Source: RGIG9115 sp045648165 (GTDB lineage: Bacteria > Bacillota > Clostridia > UBA1381). From it: a DNA stretch of 36,349 bases. The position numbers and the translations under genes are program-made. Location: contig JAZRNL010000053.1 of assembly GCA_045648165.1 (NCBI GenBank), forward strand, positions 1 through 36,349. Reading direction: 5' to 3'. Shown piece by piece: positions 9,550-17,160 of this stretch. Under the pieces are notes generated by a model that saw nothing but the letters and a program-made list of their open reading frames with translations, was not told where the DNA came from and did no database searches. Position 1 is the stretch's first letter. Every line of letters begins with the position of its first letter.

Positions 9550-10655
9550 AAAAATTATGCTTTAGCTTAGCTCTTTTTATAAGCTTTTTCCTCGTGCATC
9601 CGGTTCACGCGGCTGATGTGGGTGAACTTATGCGCATAGCTGCAGAGCCAATAGGTAAGTGCCTCTATGTTTACGGCGGAGGCTGGAACGAGGAAGATAC
9701 CGCCGCCGGAAAAGAAGCTTTAAACTATGGTATAAGTCCCGGATGGATAGAGTTCTATAACAAAAATAACAGCGCCTACGACTATACTAAAACAAAGTAT
9801 CAGATACATAACGGTCTTGACTGCACCGGATATGTAGGATGGTGTATGTATCAGCTCTATGGAAATACGTACAGTAATTCAGGGTATGTGTACGCTTCAA
9901 AAGACATGGCAGAGGGCTATAAAAATCTATTCGGTGCAACTATAGCGCCGGCATCCGGAGTAAAAGACTTTAAATGCGGTGATATAATGAGTAAGGCGGG
10001 GCATGTTTATATAGTGTTGGGCTCTTGCAGTGACGGCAGTGTTGTGTTTATGCATGCATCGCCTCCAAATATTTCTCTTTGCGGAACATATACTCCCGGC
10101 GGGAAAAAGAATAGTCAGGCGATTTATCTGGCACAAAAATATATGAAAGAATATTTCTATGAGTGCTATAAAAAATATCCCAACTGTTCGAGAGGGACAT
10201 CTTATCTTACCACCTACGACAAAATTTCTATTCCTACAGGAATTCTGGCTGACGCGGATGGCTACAGAAATATGGATGCCGAACAAATTCTCAGGGATTT
10301 GTTTGAGAATACAAAGCTTTACGTGAACGGAAAAAGAATAGGGGTAAATGAGAAGATTTTTATAATAGACGGAAGCACGTATGTACCCTTGCGTTGTGGT
10401 GCGGAGGCTTTGGGAGCAGAGGTTAGCTGGGATGGAGAGGATAAGAAGGCCATTATATCTCAAAAAGATACAAAAATTAATCTCCGGGTAAATTCGTCGG
10501 TTGCAGATGTGAACGGCGAAGAGCAAAAGCTTCCCGGTGAGGTGTTTATATACAGCGACAGAACCTATATCCCTGTTAGATTTATAGCAGAAAATTTAGG
10601 TGCAGAGGTGATTTGGGACAGTAAGTGGAAACGAGTTCTCGTTTCCGGTAACTAA
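9546..10655 (+). CDS. Secreted NlpC/P60-type peptidoglycan hydrolase with CuAO_N-like stalk
   Basis: This protein has 369 residues and starts at a GTG whose last bases form the stop of the upstream carboxypeptidase (GTGA overlap), implying translational coupling. A signal peptide covers about residues 1-23, ending VHAA. The NlpC/P60-like domain (about 24-230) has candidate catalytic Cys93 in GLDCTGYV, His153 in AGHVYIV, and His170 in FMHASP as a possible third residue. Two tandem halves of a CuAO_N-like domain follow (about 255-369), with 'YVPLRCGAEALGAEVSWD' and 'YIPVRFIAENLGAEVIWD'. It probably cuts cell-wall stem peptides together with the upstream DD-carboxypeptidase. The fold could also be a CHAP-like cysteine peptidase; the Cys/His pattern fits both. 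Confidence 0.8.
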   Translation: MKKLCFSLALFISFFLVHPVHAADVGELMRIAAEPIGKCLYVYGGGWNEEDTAAGKEALNYGISPGWIEFYNKNNSAYDYTKTKYQIHNGLDCTGYVGWCMYQLYGNTYSNSGYVYASKDMAEGYKNLFGATIAPASGVKDFKCGDIMSKAGHVYIVLGSCSDGSVVFMHASPPNISLCGTYTPGGKKNSQAIYLAQKYMKEYFYECYKKYPNCSRGTSYLTTYDKISIPTGILADADGYRNMDAEQILRDLFENTKLYVNGKRIGVNEKIFIIDGSTYVPLRCGAEALGAEVSWDGEDKKAIISQKDTKINLRVNSSVADVNGEEQKLPGEVFIYSDRTYIPVRFIAENLGAEVIWDSKWKRVLVSGN

Positions 10656-10685
10656 AATGTAAAAAAGAAAGTTACACCAAAAGTA

Positions 10686-10714
10686 TTGAATTTTACAAAA
10701 TAATATGCTATCAT
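10686..10714 (+). promoter_or_regulatory. Promoter upstream of the galM remnant and acyl-carrier-like gene
   Basis: The -35 TTGAAT (10686-10691), 17-base spacer and -10 TATCAT (10709-10714) are followed by an SD (AAAGGAGAG, 10737-10745) just before the TTG start at 10752. The signals are intact although the gene they served is broken. Confidence 0.75.
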
Positions 10715-10751
10715 ATTTACGTAACAAATTGCATTAAAGGAGAGATTACAA

Positions 10752-11235
10752 TTGGCAATAGCATCAAAGCATTTTGGGACGTGTAACGGAGCTTGGATAA
10801 CCGACTTTGTTATGGAAAACAAAAACGGTATTAGTGTCAGTGTTCTTGATCTTGGCGGTATAATACGAAGTATAACCGTACCTGATAAAAACGGCAACCC
10901 CACAGATGTGGCACTGGCTCTTGGAGATCCTGATGATTATATTGAGAATCACGGATATATAGGCTCTGCAATCGGCAGATATGCAAACCGCCTTGAATGT
11001 GGTGGGTTTGAAAGTGCGGGAGAATTATACAAAGCCGGCCGTTCAGCTCTATACGGGAAACTTTCTTGATTTTCCCTGCGGTAAAGACGGAGCAGATTAC
11101 GGGTTGCATGGCGGATTTTGTCTTAAAACACAGTATTATCCAAATCCCATGAAATATTCCCATTTCCCAAGCCCTGTGCTGAAGAAGGGAGAAAAATATA
11201 GTTTTACGACGGCATATAAATTTTACATTAAATAG
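10752..11235 (+). pseudogene. galM: Aldose 1-epimerase (galM) remnant with internal deletion and frame change
   Basis: The N-terminal part reads like mutarotase (GGIIRSITVPDKNGNPTDV, then GYIGSAIGRYANRL) for about 90 residues in one frame and stops at 11069. From about 11036 another frame carries the GalM C-terminal end: VQLYTGNFLDF, then GFCLKTQYYPNP, FPSPVLKKGEKY and TTAYKF, stopping at 11235. Intact GalM is about 340-350 residues. Here roughly 200 central residues, including the catalytic His and the Glu region, are missing and the two ends are out of frame. Both ends are still easy to read, so the loss looks recent. The intact protein would interconvert alpha and beta anomers of aldoses. 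No complete product can be made. Confidence 0.9.
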
Positions 11236-11245
11236 GAGTGGAATT

Positions 11246-11464
11246 ATGATTTTTGAACAAGTGGTTGATATGATAACAGACTATTCGGACCTTTTTCCGG
11301 ATGATATTAAGTATGACAGTACATTTGAAGATCTTGAACTGGATGAGATAGATCTTTTAGACCTTGCCATGGCGATTGAAGATGAATTCGGCATAGCTGT
11401 TGAAATCAACAATGCACTTAAAACCGTGGGCGATGTAGTAGAATACATAGAAGAAAATATGTAA
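11246..11464 (+). CDS. Acyl carrier protein-like protein lacking the phosphopantetheine serine
   Basis: This 72-residue protein has the length, acidity and helix pattern of an acyl carrier protein. Its closing segment 'FGIAVEINNALKTVGDVVEYIEE' matches ACP helices III and IV. The helix II start that should read D-S-L-(D/E) reads D33-E34-I35-D36, so glutamate occupies the position of the serine that carries the 4'-phosphopantetheine arm. The SD is TAGGAGTGG (11233-11241), overlapping the stop of the galM remnant. No acyl-chain enzymes are nearby; dxs follows after a terminator. As it stands it should not be modifiable by a phosphopantetheinyl transferase, so it may act as a scaffold or regulator, or be a degenerate ACP. 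Confidence 0.85.
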   Translation: MIFEQVVDMITDYSDLFPDDIKYDSTFEDLELDEIDLLDLAMAIEDEFGIAVEINNALKTVGDVVEYIEENM

Positions 11465-11470
11465 TATACG

Positions 11471-11523
11471 GGGCTGTTGCACGGTATCCGACAAAAAAGC
11501 AGTCGGAGTAGCACAGCCCTTTT
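11471..11523 (+). terminator. Terminator between the acyl-carrier-like gene and dxs
   Basis: Outer stem 11471-11477 pairs with 11513-11519, extended inward by GC/GC. An inner stem pairs 11488-11492 with 11502-11506. A short T-run (11520-11523) follows. It is a two-part hairpin, plausible as a factor-independent terminator. Confidence 0.75.
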
Positions 11524-11533
11524 AAATTAATTT

Positions 11534-11551
11534 TGCCAAATCAGTTTGGCA
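11534..11551 (+). promoter_or_regulatory. Perfect inverted repeat directly before the dxs ribosome-binding site
   Basis: TGCCAAA (11534-11540) and TTTGGCA (11545-11551) form a perfect 7-bp inverted repeat around TCAG. It ends 5 bases before the SD (AGGAG, 11557-11561). It could be an RNA hairpin affecting initiation or a protein operator; no family is recognised. Confidence 0.5.
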
Positions 11552-11567
11552 GAGATAGGAGAAAATA

Positions 11568-13400
11568 ATGACCTTGCTGGAACAGATTTCATCATCCGGT
11601 GATATCAAAAAGCTGAATTCAGAACAAAGAAAGCTACTATGCAAAGAAATAAGAAGATTTTTGGTGGACGCAGTTTCAAAAACCGGCGGACATCTTGCAT
11701 CTAATCTCGGAGTTGTAGAACTTACTGTGGCTCTTCACACAGTGTTTGATATACCCGGAGATAAATTTGTATGGGATGTGGGACATCAATCATATGTGAA
11801 TAAAATCCTTACGGGAAGAATGTCAGGCTTTGAAAATCTTCGTAAATTAGATGGTATGAGTGGTTTTCCGAAACGTTCCGAATCTCCTGCGGACGTTTTT
11901 GATACGGGTCATAGCTCTACCTCAATTTCAGCAGCTCTTGGTCTTGCAAGGGCGAGAGACCTTGAAAAAGATGCATATTGCGTCGGAGCAATTTTCGGTG
12001 ACGGTGCCCTTACGGGCGGAATGATGTATGAGGCGATGAATGATGCCGGCAGGTACAAAAAGCCGCTTATACTTATCCTTAACGACAACAATATGTCTAT
12101 TTCAAAAAATGTAGGCTCTATCTCAAAATACCTGCGTGCGCTCAGAATTAAGCCGGCTTATTCAACGTTAAAACGCAGAGCTACAACGTTCCTCAGCAAA
12201 ATACCCGTTGTTGGTAATCATTTGTACAACCTTCTGTCAGGTTTGAAGAACAAAATACAGGGAATTGTACTGAGACCGACGATATTTGAAAATTTTGGAT
12301 TTGAATACTTTGGTCCTATTGACGGACATGATATTAATACCCTTATAAATGTTTTTAAGCTTGCAAAAACAAAACAAAAGCCTGTTTTTGTTCATGTTCG
12401 AACAAAAAAAGGTAAGGGATATGCTCCCGCAGAGCATCGTCCTGATACATTTCACGGCATAGGCCCTTTCTGTGCCGAAACAGGAAAAACCTATGCATCG
12501 GAACGTGATTATTCTGCAACTTTTGGAGGTGCATTATTTGATGTCGCCGCAGAAAATAACAAGGTGGTTGGTATCACGGCGGCTATGCCTGTCAGTACCG
12601 GAATGGAAATGTTCTCAAGATATTTCAAAGACCGCTTTTTTGATGTGGGGATTGCAGAGCAGCACGGTGTTACTATGGCGGCAGGATTTGCCGCAGGTGG
12701 ATATATTCCTGTGTTCCCTGTGTACTCTTCGTTTTTGCAAAGAGCATACGACCAGATTTTACACGATGTCTGCCTCCAGAAGCTCCATGTGGTTTTCGGA
12801 GTAGACAGAGCAGGAGTAGTTGGTGCCGACGGTGAAACGCATCAGGGTATATATGATATTGCGTTTATGAATTCAATGCCTAATATGACAATTCTTTCGC
12901 CTTGTAACTATACTGAGCTTGAACAGATGGTTGACTATGCAGTAAACGGTTGCAGCGGACCTGTTGCAATAAGGTACCCCAGAGGCTCAGCGCAGTTTGA
13001 AAATGGAAGCTTTATACCAGGTAAAGCAAGTATTATAGCTGACGGAAATGAAATCACGGTATATGCCACCGGGCGAATGCTGAATACTGCGTCGGAAATA
13101 CGTGAAATTATGGGCGACGGTGTACGAATTGTTGAAATTACAACAATCAAACCTCTCGACAGAGAAACAGTTTTAAAATCAGCGCTGCCTGTAACTTGCG
13201 TTCTGGAAGACGGAGTTGTAAACGGAGGCCTTGGAGAAGTTATTGGTAATTTGTTTGCAGAAACCGGAATAAAGACAAAGTTCCGCGCTTTCGGATACCC
13301 TGATGAGCCTGTGGTTCAGGGTTCGGTAACAGAACTTGATAAAAAATACGGAGTTGATTCCGGAACAATTGCAATGGTGCTCTCGGAAATGAAAGGATGA
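11568..13400 (+). CDS. dxs: 1-deoxy-D-xylulose-5-phosphate synthase
   Basis: This 610-residue protein is close to the usual ~620. It condenses pyruvate and glyceraldehyde 3-phosphate using thiamine diphosphate, the first step of the MEP isoprenoid pathway, in the cytoplasm. Visible motifs: His73 in DVGHQSY, FDTGHSSTSISAALG (111-125), the ThDP/Mg motif GDGALTGG (144-151) closing with LNDNNMSIS (171-179), GPIDGHD (249-255), and the catalytic Glu364 in GIAEQHG. The C-terminal transketolase-like domain is complete. The start ATG has AGGAG 6 bases upstream. tlyA begins 7 bases after the stop and ispE follows, so the three probably form one operon. Confidence 0.97.
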   Translation: MTLLEQISSSGDIKKLNSEQRKLLCKEIRRFLVDAVSKTGGHLASNLGVVELTVALHTVFDIPGDKFVWDVGHQSYVNKILTGRMSGFENLRKLDGMSGFPKRSESPADVFDTGHSSTSISAALGLARARDLEKDAYCVGAIFGDGALTGGMMYEAMNDAGRYKKPLILILNDNNMSISKNVGSISKYLRALRIKPAYSTLKRRATTFLSKIPVVGNHLYNLLSGLKNKIQGIVLRPTIFENFGFEYFGPIDGHDINTLINVFKLAKTKQKPVFVHVRTKKGKGYAPAEHRPDTFHGIGPFCAETGKTYASERDYSATFGGALFDVAAENNKVVGITAAMPVSTGMEMFSRYFKDRFFDVGIAEQHGVTMAAGFAAGGYIPVFPVYSSFLQRAYDQILHDVCLQKLHVVFGVDRAGVVGADGETHQGIYDIAFMNSMPNMTILSPCNYTELEQMVDYAVNGCSGPVAIRYPRGSAQFENGSFIPGKASIIADGNEITVYATGRMLNTASEIREIMGDGVRIVEITTIKPLDRETVLKSALPVTCVLEDGVVNGGLGEVIGNLFAETGIKTKFRAFGYPDEPVVQGSVTELDKKYGVDSGTIAMVLSEMKG

Positions 13401-13407
13401 ATGGTAT

Positions 13408-14211
13408 TTGGAAAAAGTAAGGCTTGATGTGTTTCTTACATCCAACAACCTTGTTTCAAGCCGTGAAAGAGCTAAGGCTCTTATAATGGCAGGTCAGGTT
13501 TATGTAGACAATCAAAAGGCAGACAAAGCCGGAATGATGATAGATTCAGAATGTAAAACCGTTGAGGTAAGGGGCGAACAGCTTAAATATGTAAGCCGTG
13601 GCGGACTTAAACTTGAAAAAGCTATGGAGGTTTTTCCTATAAATCTTGATGGCGTTGTGGCTATGGATATAGGTGCATCAACAGGCGGATTTACTGATTG
13701 TATGCTTCAAAACGGCGCAAAGAAAGTGTTTGCTGTGGATGTTGGCTACGGACAGTTCGCGTGGAAACTCAGAAACGATGAGCGTGTGGTTAATATGGAA
13801 AGAACAAATATACGTCATGTTACCTCTGAGCAAATAGGTGAAAAGCTTGATTTTGCATCTATAGATGTTTCGTTTATATCCCTTAAGCTCGTGCTCCCTG
13901 TGGCGGCGGAACTGCTTAAGGATACAGGTCATCTTGTAGCTCTCATTAAGCCTCAGTTTGAAGCCGGAAGAGAGCAGGTGGGTAAAAAAGGCGTTGTTCG
14001 CGACAGTAAGGTTCACGAGCAGGTTATAAACAATGTTGCGGGATATGCAGAAGAAGCAGGATTTTTTGTTTCGGGGCTTGCTTATTCTCCCGTAAGAGGG
14101 CCGGAGGGTAACATTGAGTATCTTGCGTGGCTAACAAAAGAAAACAAAGGATTTCAATTAACTGAAAAAGAAGTTTCGGAGCTTGTGGCAGAGTCTCATA
14201 CAAAGCTTTGA
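13408..14211 (+). CDS. tlyA: TlyA-family rRNA 2'-O-methyltransferase
   Basis: This protein has 267 residues. The TTG start at 13408 has AGGATGA 8 bases upstream, and nearby ATGs are out of frame. An S4 RNA-binding domain covers residues 1-60 (RLDVFLTSNNLVSSRERAK, then YVSRGGLKLEKA). The Rossmann/FtsJ-like methyltransferase follows with SAM-binding VVAMDIGASTGGFTDCML and a FASIDVSFISLKL strand. Characterised TlyA proteins methylate 2'-O positions of 16S and 23S rRNA; some relatives have been called haemolysins. The position directly after dxs is a widespread Firmicutes arrangement. The exact target here cannot be read from sequence. Confidence 0.93.
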   Translation: MEKVRLDVFLTSNNLVSSRERAKALIMAGQVYVDNQKADKAGMMIDSECKTVEVRGEQLKYVSRGGLKLEKAMEVFPINLDGVVAMDIGASTGGFTDCMLQNGAKKVFAVDVGYGQFAWKLRNDERVVNMERTNIRHVTSEQIGEKLDFASIDVSFISLKLVLPVAAELLKDTGHLVALIKPQFEAGREQVGKKGVVRDSKVHEQVINNVAGYAEEAGFFVSGLAYSPVRGPEGNIEYLAWLTKENKGFQLTEKEVSELVAESHTKL

Positions 14212-14234
14212 GAAAGTAAAAGGGGGTAAGACTT

Positions 14235-15119
14235 ATGTTCCTTGCCGATATGTGTACGGTTTCAGGAAATAAAGGTGTGGCAAAGGGTTATGCCAAGGTT
14301 AATCTCACGCTTGATGTAACAGGGAAACGTCCTGACGGATATCACGATATTCTTACTGTTATGCGCACAGTTAATTTGTACGATACCGTAACGGCAGAAC
14401 TTAAAGACACCCCCGGAATAAATCTCACGACAGATATTGAATGGCTCCCTACAGATAGCAAAAACATTGCATATCGGGCTGCCCAAAAGCTATTGGATGA
14501 AGTGGGAGCTTCGGTTGGTGTGAAGCTTCACATACAAAAGAAAATTCCTTGCGGAGCAGGTATGGGCGGAGGAAGTGCCGACGGTGCGGCAGTTTTGGCG
14601 CTTGTTAACCGTTTGCTCGGCTGTCCTGTTTCGAAGGAAAGGCTTATGGAGATAGGTGCCGGGATAGGTGCGGATATTCCTTTTTGTCTTATGTGCGGGA
14701 CGGCGGTTGCAACCGGGATAGGTGAAAAGCTCGAGCCCATAACGGCTAAAGGCTTTGTACCTGTTCTTGTGGTGAAGCCGGAGGTAAGTGTATCAACACC
14801 TGAAATGTACAGAATTATAGATGAATGTGAAATCCCTGTTCGTCCGGATACAGATGGGGCGATAGAGGCGTTGCGCTCAGGTGATTTTAAAAAAATTGCG
14901 GGATGTATGTGCAATGTAATGGAGGCACCGGCAGTAAGAATGCATCCCATAATTGGTGAGATACGTGAAAAAATGCTTGAAAACGGAGCGCTTGGTGCGA
15001 TGATGACGGGTAGCGGTTCGGCAGTTTTCGGAATATTTTTCTCAAATGAAGATGCAGACAGATGCAGTAAAATTTTTGCAGAGGAATTCAAAGATGTTTT
15101 TTCCACCATTCTCCTTTAG
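14235..15119 (+). CDS. ispE: 4-diphosphocytidyl-2-C-methyl-D-erythritol kinase
   Basis: This protein has 294 residues with an AGGGGG SD at 14221-14226. It phosphorylates CDP-methylerythritol with ATP in the MEP pathway. It belongs to the GHMP kinase family: AKVNLTLDVTGKRPDGYHD near the N-terminus, the ATP loop 'PCGAGMGGGSADGAAVL' around residues 100-117, and a C-terminal MTGSGSAVFGIF motif. It starts about 16 residues before the conserved AKVNL segment, slightly long for the family, but no better-placed SD is seen downstream. With dxs upstream it puts two MEP enzymes in one cluster. Confidence 0.96.
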   Translation: MFLADMCTVSGNKGVAKGYAKVNLTLDVTGKRPDGYHDILTVMRTVNLYDTVTAELKDTPGINLTTDIEWLPTDSKNIAYRAAQKLLDEVGASVGVKLHIQKKIPCGAGMGGGSADGAAVLALVNRLLGCPVSKERLMEIGAGIGADIPFCLMCGTAVATGIGEKLEPITAKGFVPVLVVKPEVSVSTPEMYRIIDECEIPVRPDTDGAIEALRSGDFKKIAGCMCNVMEAPAVRMHPIIGEIREKMLENGALGAMMTGSGSAVFGIFFSNEDADRCSKIFAEEFKDVFSTILL

Positions 15120-15277
15120 ATAAGTCAATGTTTCGCAAAGATTACAAAAAACACAAGATTTTGGGGTATACGTAACAGAAAATTAAAAAAAATCGCAATT
15201 TATATGTTGCACTTTTAACGGAAATGTGGTATTATATCATTAATAGATTATGTAAAAACACAAATGGAGGGATTTTT
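15120..15277 (+). promoter_or_regulatory. Promoter and leader of the SLH protein gene
   Basis: The -35 TTGCAC (15207-15212), 17-base spacer and -10 TATTAT (15230-15235) lead to a ~37-base leader and the SD TGGAGGGA (15265-15272) before the ATG at 15278. The AT-rich stretch 15120-15206 shows no clear terminator for ispE and no gene. Confidence 0.75.
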
Positions 15278-17107
15278 ATGAAAAAACTGATCTGTGGTTT
15301 GCTTTCAGGTGTTTTACTTGCAGGTTCATTTTCTGCAGTAATGGCTGAAGAAAGATTTGTTGACTTCCCAAAGGAAGATTATGCCTGGGCATATGACCAC
15401 GTTATGGATATGGTTGATAAAGGTTATATTACAGGTTATGAGGATAACACTTTCAAACCCGACAATGGGGTAACAAGGCTTGAGGTGCTGGCACTTTTCT
15501 CAAGAGTTCTCGGTGCTCTCAAAGATGAAAATGAGCCTATTCTTGAATTGGCTATGGAGAGATATAAAGAAACTCTTAAGCCTTACGGCCTTCCCTGGGG
15601 CGAAAAAGAAATTTCTTTCCTTCTTTACAGAGATATTCTTACACCTGCAGACCTCAATACATACCTTGACGGAGAGCTTAAAAATGAGCCTATGCCAAGA
15701 TATGAAGCAGCTATTATTATAACAAAGGCTATGGGTGGTAAGGTTTCAGGCGGTTCTCAGTCTGTGACTCTTGAATATACAGACTATAGAAAAATTCCTT
15801 TGGAAGCCCTTGAGTATGTGGCATTTGTTTCTGATAAAGGGATTATGACGGGTATGGAGGATGGAACATTCTCACCTGAAACAAGCGTTTTAAGAACTCA
15901 GATGGCAGTTATGCTTGGCAGAGTGATAGATAAAGCTGATTATGAATTCATAACAGGTAAGATTGCTGGAGTTGATACAGACGGTAGAATTTTTTCAATA
16001 TATGATGCCGAAGAAAATATTAAGAAGTATACATATCTCGACAGTGTTATGATGAAAATAGAGGGAGAGGAAACAATTCCCCGTAATATGATAACAGGCG
16101 TTGAGGCTATTGTTACACTTGCAGGAAATAAGGTTGCATTTGTTGATACTCTTGCATCTGTTCCTGACAGAACAATACGCGGAACATATCAGAGCCGTGC
16201 ATCTGCATCCGGTGTTGTAAGAATTACTGTTAAAAATTCAGAAACAGGCAATAAAGAAACATATGAATGCAGCCCCACATTGGCAGTTATGTATGGTGAT
16301 GAACCTTCCGCACTTACAAATTTCAAAGCAAACGACCCCATAGTTATGGAACTTAAAAATAATATAGTTGAGCGGATTGTGGGCGAGGCGAAAACACTTG
16401 AATTAAGCGGAGCGCAGATTAAGTCAATTTCTGTTGACCCTGATTTCACAATGACAATTTCTCATGCTAAGGAAGAGTATGACGGAGCAACTTATCCTAT
16501 CTCTGAGGATGTAACCGTTGCGAAAAACGGAAGCACAGCAGAATTCAGTTCACTTCTTGTAGGTGATACTGTAGCGCTTACAATTAACTACGGTGAGATT
16601 ACGTCAATCAAAGCTACTTCAACTACCAAAACAAAATCCGGCACGATAAAGGCTATAACTATTTCTGCAACTCCTGAAATTCTTGTGAATATAGGCGGAG
16701 ATGATTACGCATTTCCTGTTACCACATCAGCAACAATAACCATTAATAACGAGGAAGGAAGCCTTTATGATTTCCGCGTTGGTGATACGGTGACTCTTAC
16801 ACTTGAAAGCGATGCAGTAGTTAAGATTTCAACAACAACTGCTCAGACTGCTGCAGGTAAGCTTGAGGGTACTGTTACTGCAGTAAATGCCGCATACGGA
16901 TTTATTAAGGTTTCTTATGTAAATGATCTTGGATATACAACAGAAGAAACAGTTTATTGTAAAGATTCTTCCACAAAGATAATGACACTTTCAGGTACAA
17001 CCAAAAAGCTTAAAGATGTAGCTGTAGGCTCTGTGATTACAGCTCACGGAACAGTAAGCAATGGTGCATTCTCGGCAAGTATAGTAGTTATATCTGCAGA
17101 GAAATAA
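15278..17107 (+). CDS. S-layer homology (SLH) domain surface protein
   Basis: This protein has 609 residues from the ATG at 15278; an in-frame ATG at 15224 overlaps the promoter and is rejected. The signal peptide ends near VMA23. Three SLH repeats follow: about 28-85 (GYITGYEDNTFKPDNGVTR), about 110-165 (diverged) and about 170-235 (GIMTGMEDGTFSPETSVLR). SLH domains bind pyruvylated secondary wall polymers and hold proteins on the cell surface. The rest (about 240-609) is a series of small beta-rich modules with recurring 'VGDTV(A/T)LT' phrases, like DUF5666-type or S-layer protein repeats. No enzymatic motif was seen. It has its own promoter and terminator, so it may be an abundant wall protein. 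Confidence 0.88.
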   Translation: MKKLICGLLSGVLLAGSFSAVMAEERFVDFPKEDYAWAYDHVMDMVDKGYITGYEDNTFKPDNGVTRLEVLALFSRVLGALKDENEPILELAMERYKETLKPYGLPWGEKEISFLLYRDILTPADLNTYLDGELKNEPMPRYEAAIIITKAMGGKVSGGSQSVTLEYTDYRKIPLEALEYVAFVSDKGIMTGMEDGTFSPETSVLRTQMAVMLGRVIDKADYEFITGKIAGVDTDGRIFSIYDAEENIKKYTYLDSVMMKIEGEETIPRNMITGVEAIVTLAGNKVAFVDTLASVPDRTIRGTYQSRASASGVVRITVKNSETGNKETYECSPTLAVMYGDEPSALTNFKANDPIVMELKNNIVERIVGEAKTLELSGAQIKSISVDPDFTMTISHAKEEYDGATYPISEDVTVAKNGSTAEFSSLLVGDTVALTINYGEITSIKATSTTKTKSGTIKAITISATPEILVNIGGDDYAFPVTTSATITINNEEGSLYDFRVGDTVTLTLESDAVVKISTTTAQTAAGKLEGTVTAVNAAYGFIKVSYVNDLGYTTEETVYCKDSSTKIMTLSGTTKKLKDVAVGSVITAHGTVSNGAFSASIVVISAEK

Positions 17108-17113
17108 AATAAT

Positions 17114-17143
17114 AACGGGGCTGTTTTAAAGCAGCCCCGTTTT
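17114..17143 (+). terminator. Rho-independent terminator after the SLH gene
   Basis: A GC-rich perfect stem (17114-17123 with 17132-17141) followed by TTTT is a strong terminator lying 7 bases after the stop. Confidence 0.9.
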
Positions 17144-17160
17144 GTAACAGGATGTTGAAT

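Noticed and set aside
15224..15277. N-terminal extension of the SLH protein
   Set aside because: It overlaps the -10 promoter element and precedes the SD; the ATG at 15278 starts a standard signal peptide.
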